DNA of 64,000 nucleotides from Pseudomonas sp. TH15 (GTDB lineage: Bacteria > Pseudomonadota > Gammaproteobacteria > Pseudomonadales > Pseudomonadaceae), in assembly GCF_016651105.1 (NCBI RefSeq), contig NZ_JAEKEL010000001.1, positions 650,001 to 714,000 of the forward strand, read 5' to 3'. The notes beneath the pieces were generated by a model that had not been told where the DNA came from, did no database searches, and saw nothing but the letters and a program-made list of their open reading frames with translations. Numbering within the stretch: position 1 is the stretch's first letter; every line of letters begins with the position of its first letter. The translations under genes were made by a program, and so were the position numbers. Positions 63,481 through 64,000 of this stretch are shown here, one piece after another.

Positions 63481-63630
63481 AATTCGCTCCTTATCCGGTT
63501 TGCGGCCTAGCATAACGACCCGCCGCGCAAGCACAAGCTTATGGCGGACTATCAGGGCCGGGCATGCTCGTTGACCCAATGACTCACACACCTACACTTA
63601 TCGGCCATCACTCCCAAAGGAATAGCCCTG

Positions 63631-64000
63631 ATGAAAGCCGTGCTATGCAAAGCCTTCGGCCCCGCCGAATCGCTGGTGCTGGAAGACGTTGCCAGTCCTG
63701 TCGCGAAGAAGAACGAAATCCTGCTGGACGTGCACGCCGCCGGGGTCAACTTCCCGGACACGCTGATCATCGAGGGCAAATACCAGTTCAAACCGCCCTT
63801 CCCGTTCTCGCCGGGTGGCGAAGCGGCTGGCGTGGTCAGCGCAGTAGGCGAGAAGGTCAGCCACCTCAAGGTCGGCGACCGGGTCATGGCCCTGACCGGT
63901 TGGGGCAGCTTTGCCGAACAGGTCGCCGTGCCAGGCTACAACGTGCTGCCGATCCCGCCTTCGATGGACTTCAACACCGCCGCCGCGTTCAGCATGACCT
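63631..64000 (+). CDS. NADPH:quinone oxidoreductase family protein (3' end outside window)
   Basis: First 123 residues of a zinc-free MDR-type quinone reductase. MKAVLCKAFGPAESLVLEDVASPVAKKNEILLDVHAAGVNFPDTLIIEGKYQFKPPFPFSPGGEAAGVVSAVG is the catalytic domain; lacks the zinc cysteines of alcohol dehydrogenases. Family length about 325 aa. RBS AAAGGA nine bases upstream. Confidence 0.9.
   Translation, partial: MKAVLCKAFGPAESLVLEDVASPVAKKNEILLDVHAAGVNFPDTLIIEGKYQFKPPFPFSPGGEAAGVVSAVGEKVSHLKVGDRVMALTGWGSFAEQVAVPGYNVLPIPPSMDFNTAAAFSMT

Overview
The window is ordinary chromosome of a Pseudomonas from the fluorescens lineage. Evidence for this is the GC-rich codon use, the spu polyamine locus followed by a HacB-like acylase, the ssuEADCBF-lsfA sulfur cluster, the block ygfB-pepP-ubiH-DUF4442-ubiI / zapA-6S RNA-ygfA arranged as I recall it from P. 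aeruginosa, and about 20 fluorescens-type intergenic palindromes (GTGGGAGCGAGCCTGCTCGCGA and TGTGGCGAGGGGGCTTGCCCCC types). I see no prophage, integron, insertion sequence, CRISPR array, tRNA or rRNA. The species cannot be fixed from the sequence alone.

Layout. 1-8.4 kb: ilvA (3' part outside the window), rpiA, two SdiA-regulated-family paralogs, an FAH-family hydrolase with a D-2-hydroxyglutarate dehydrogenase, and divergent serA. 8.4-18.4 kb: small periplasmic and cytosolic genes (DUF4399, a short solute-binding protein, DUF523, a 2OG-Fe(II) oxygenase, DUF2059, a lysophospholipase-like hydrolase, a thioredoxin-like protein), an Ntn acylase, a GlxA-type AraC regulator and an HD-domain protein. 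A 251-bp tandem triplication separates the last two. 18.5-29 kb: the polyamine locus spuB-C-D-E-F-G-H with divergent spuI; the amidase gene spuA is reduced to a remnant. 29.2-38.8 kb: a TetR regulator, then a sulfur-scavenging block (ssuEADCBF, 1-Cys peroxiredoxin lsfA, an OprD-type porin, and a lone taurine-type binding protein). 38.8-46.5 kb: argA, argE, a CYTH-CHAD protein, an Lrp/AsnC regulator, an orphan GspE-type ATPase and a DUF2388 protein. 46.6-52.4 kb: gcvP and gcvHT, split by an opposite-strand DegT aminotransferase. 52.5-55.5 kb: a ferric-iron ABC permease and binding protein with a Fur-box-like site but no ATPase gene. 55.6-64 kb: the ubiquinone/pepP operon, the zapA/6S RNA/ygfA unit, a small membrane protein, an EVE protein, a FliL-like secreted protein and the 5' part of a quinone oxidoreductase.

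How the genes fit together. SerA and D-2-HG dehydrogenase form a known couple: SerA can reduce 2-oxoglutarate to D-2-HG, and the dehydrogenase re-oxidises it. Their shared 174-204 bp intergenic region holds a 30-bp near-perfect palindrome. The spu genes import putrescine/spermidine and degrade them through gamma-glutamylation and transamination. The ssu/lsfA/tauA block supplies sulfur from organosulfonates, and its three upstream regions share an AAAGAAT-type half-site. No radically new system is evident. The most informative oddities are the decayed spuA, the triplicated palindrome unit whose arms change together, the shared motif of the sulfur promoters, and the serA/D2HGDH operator candidate.
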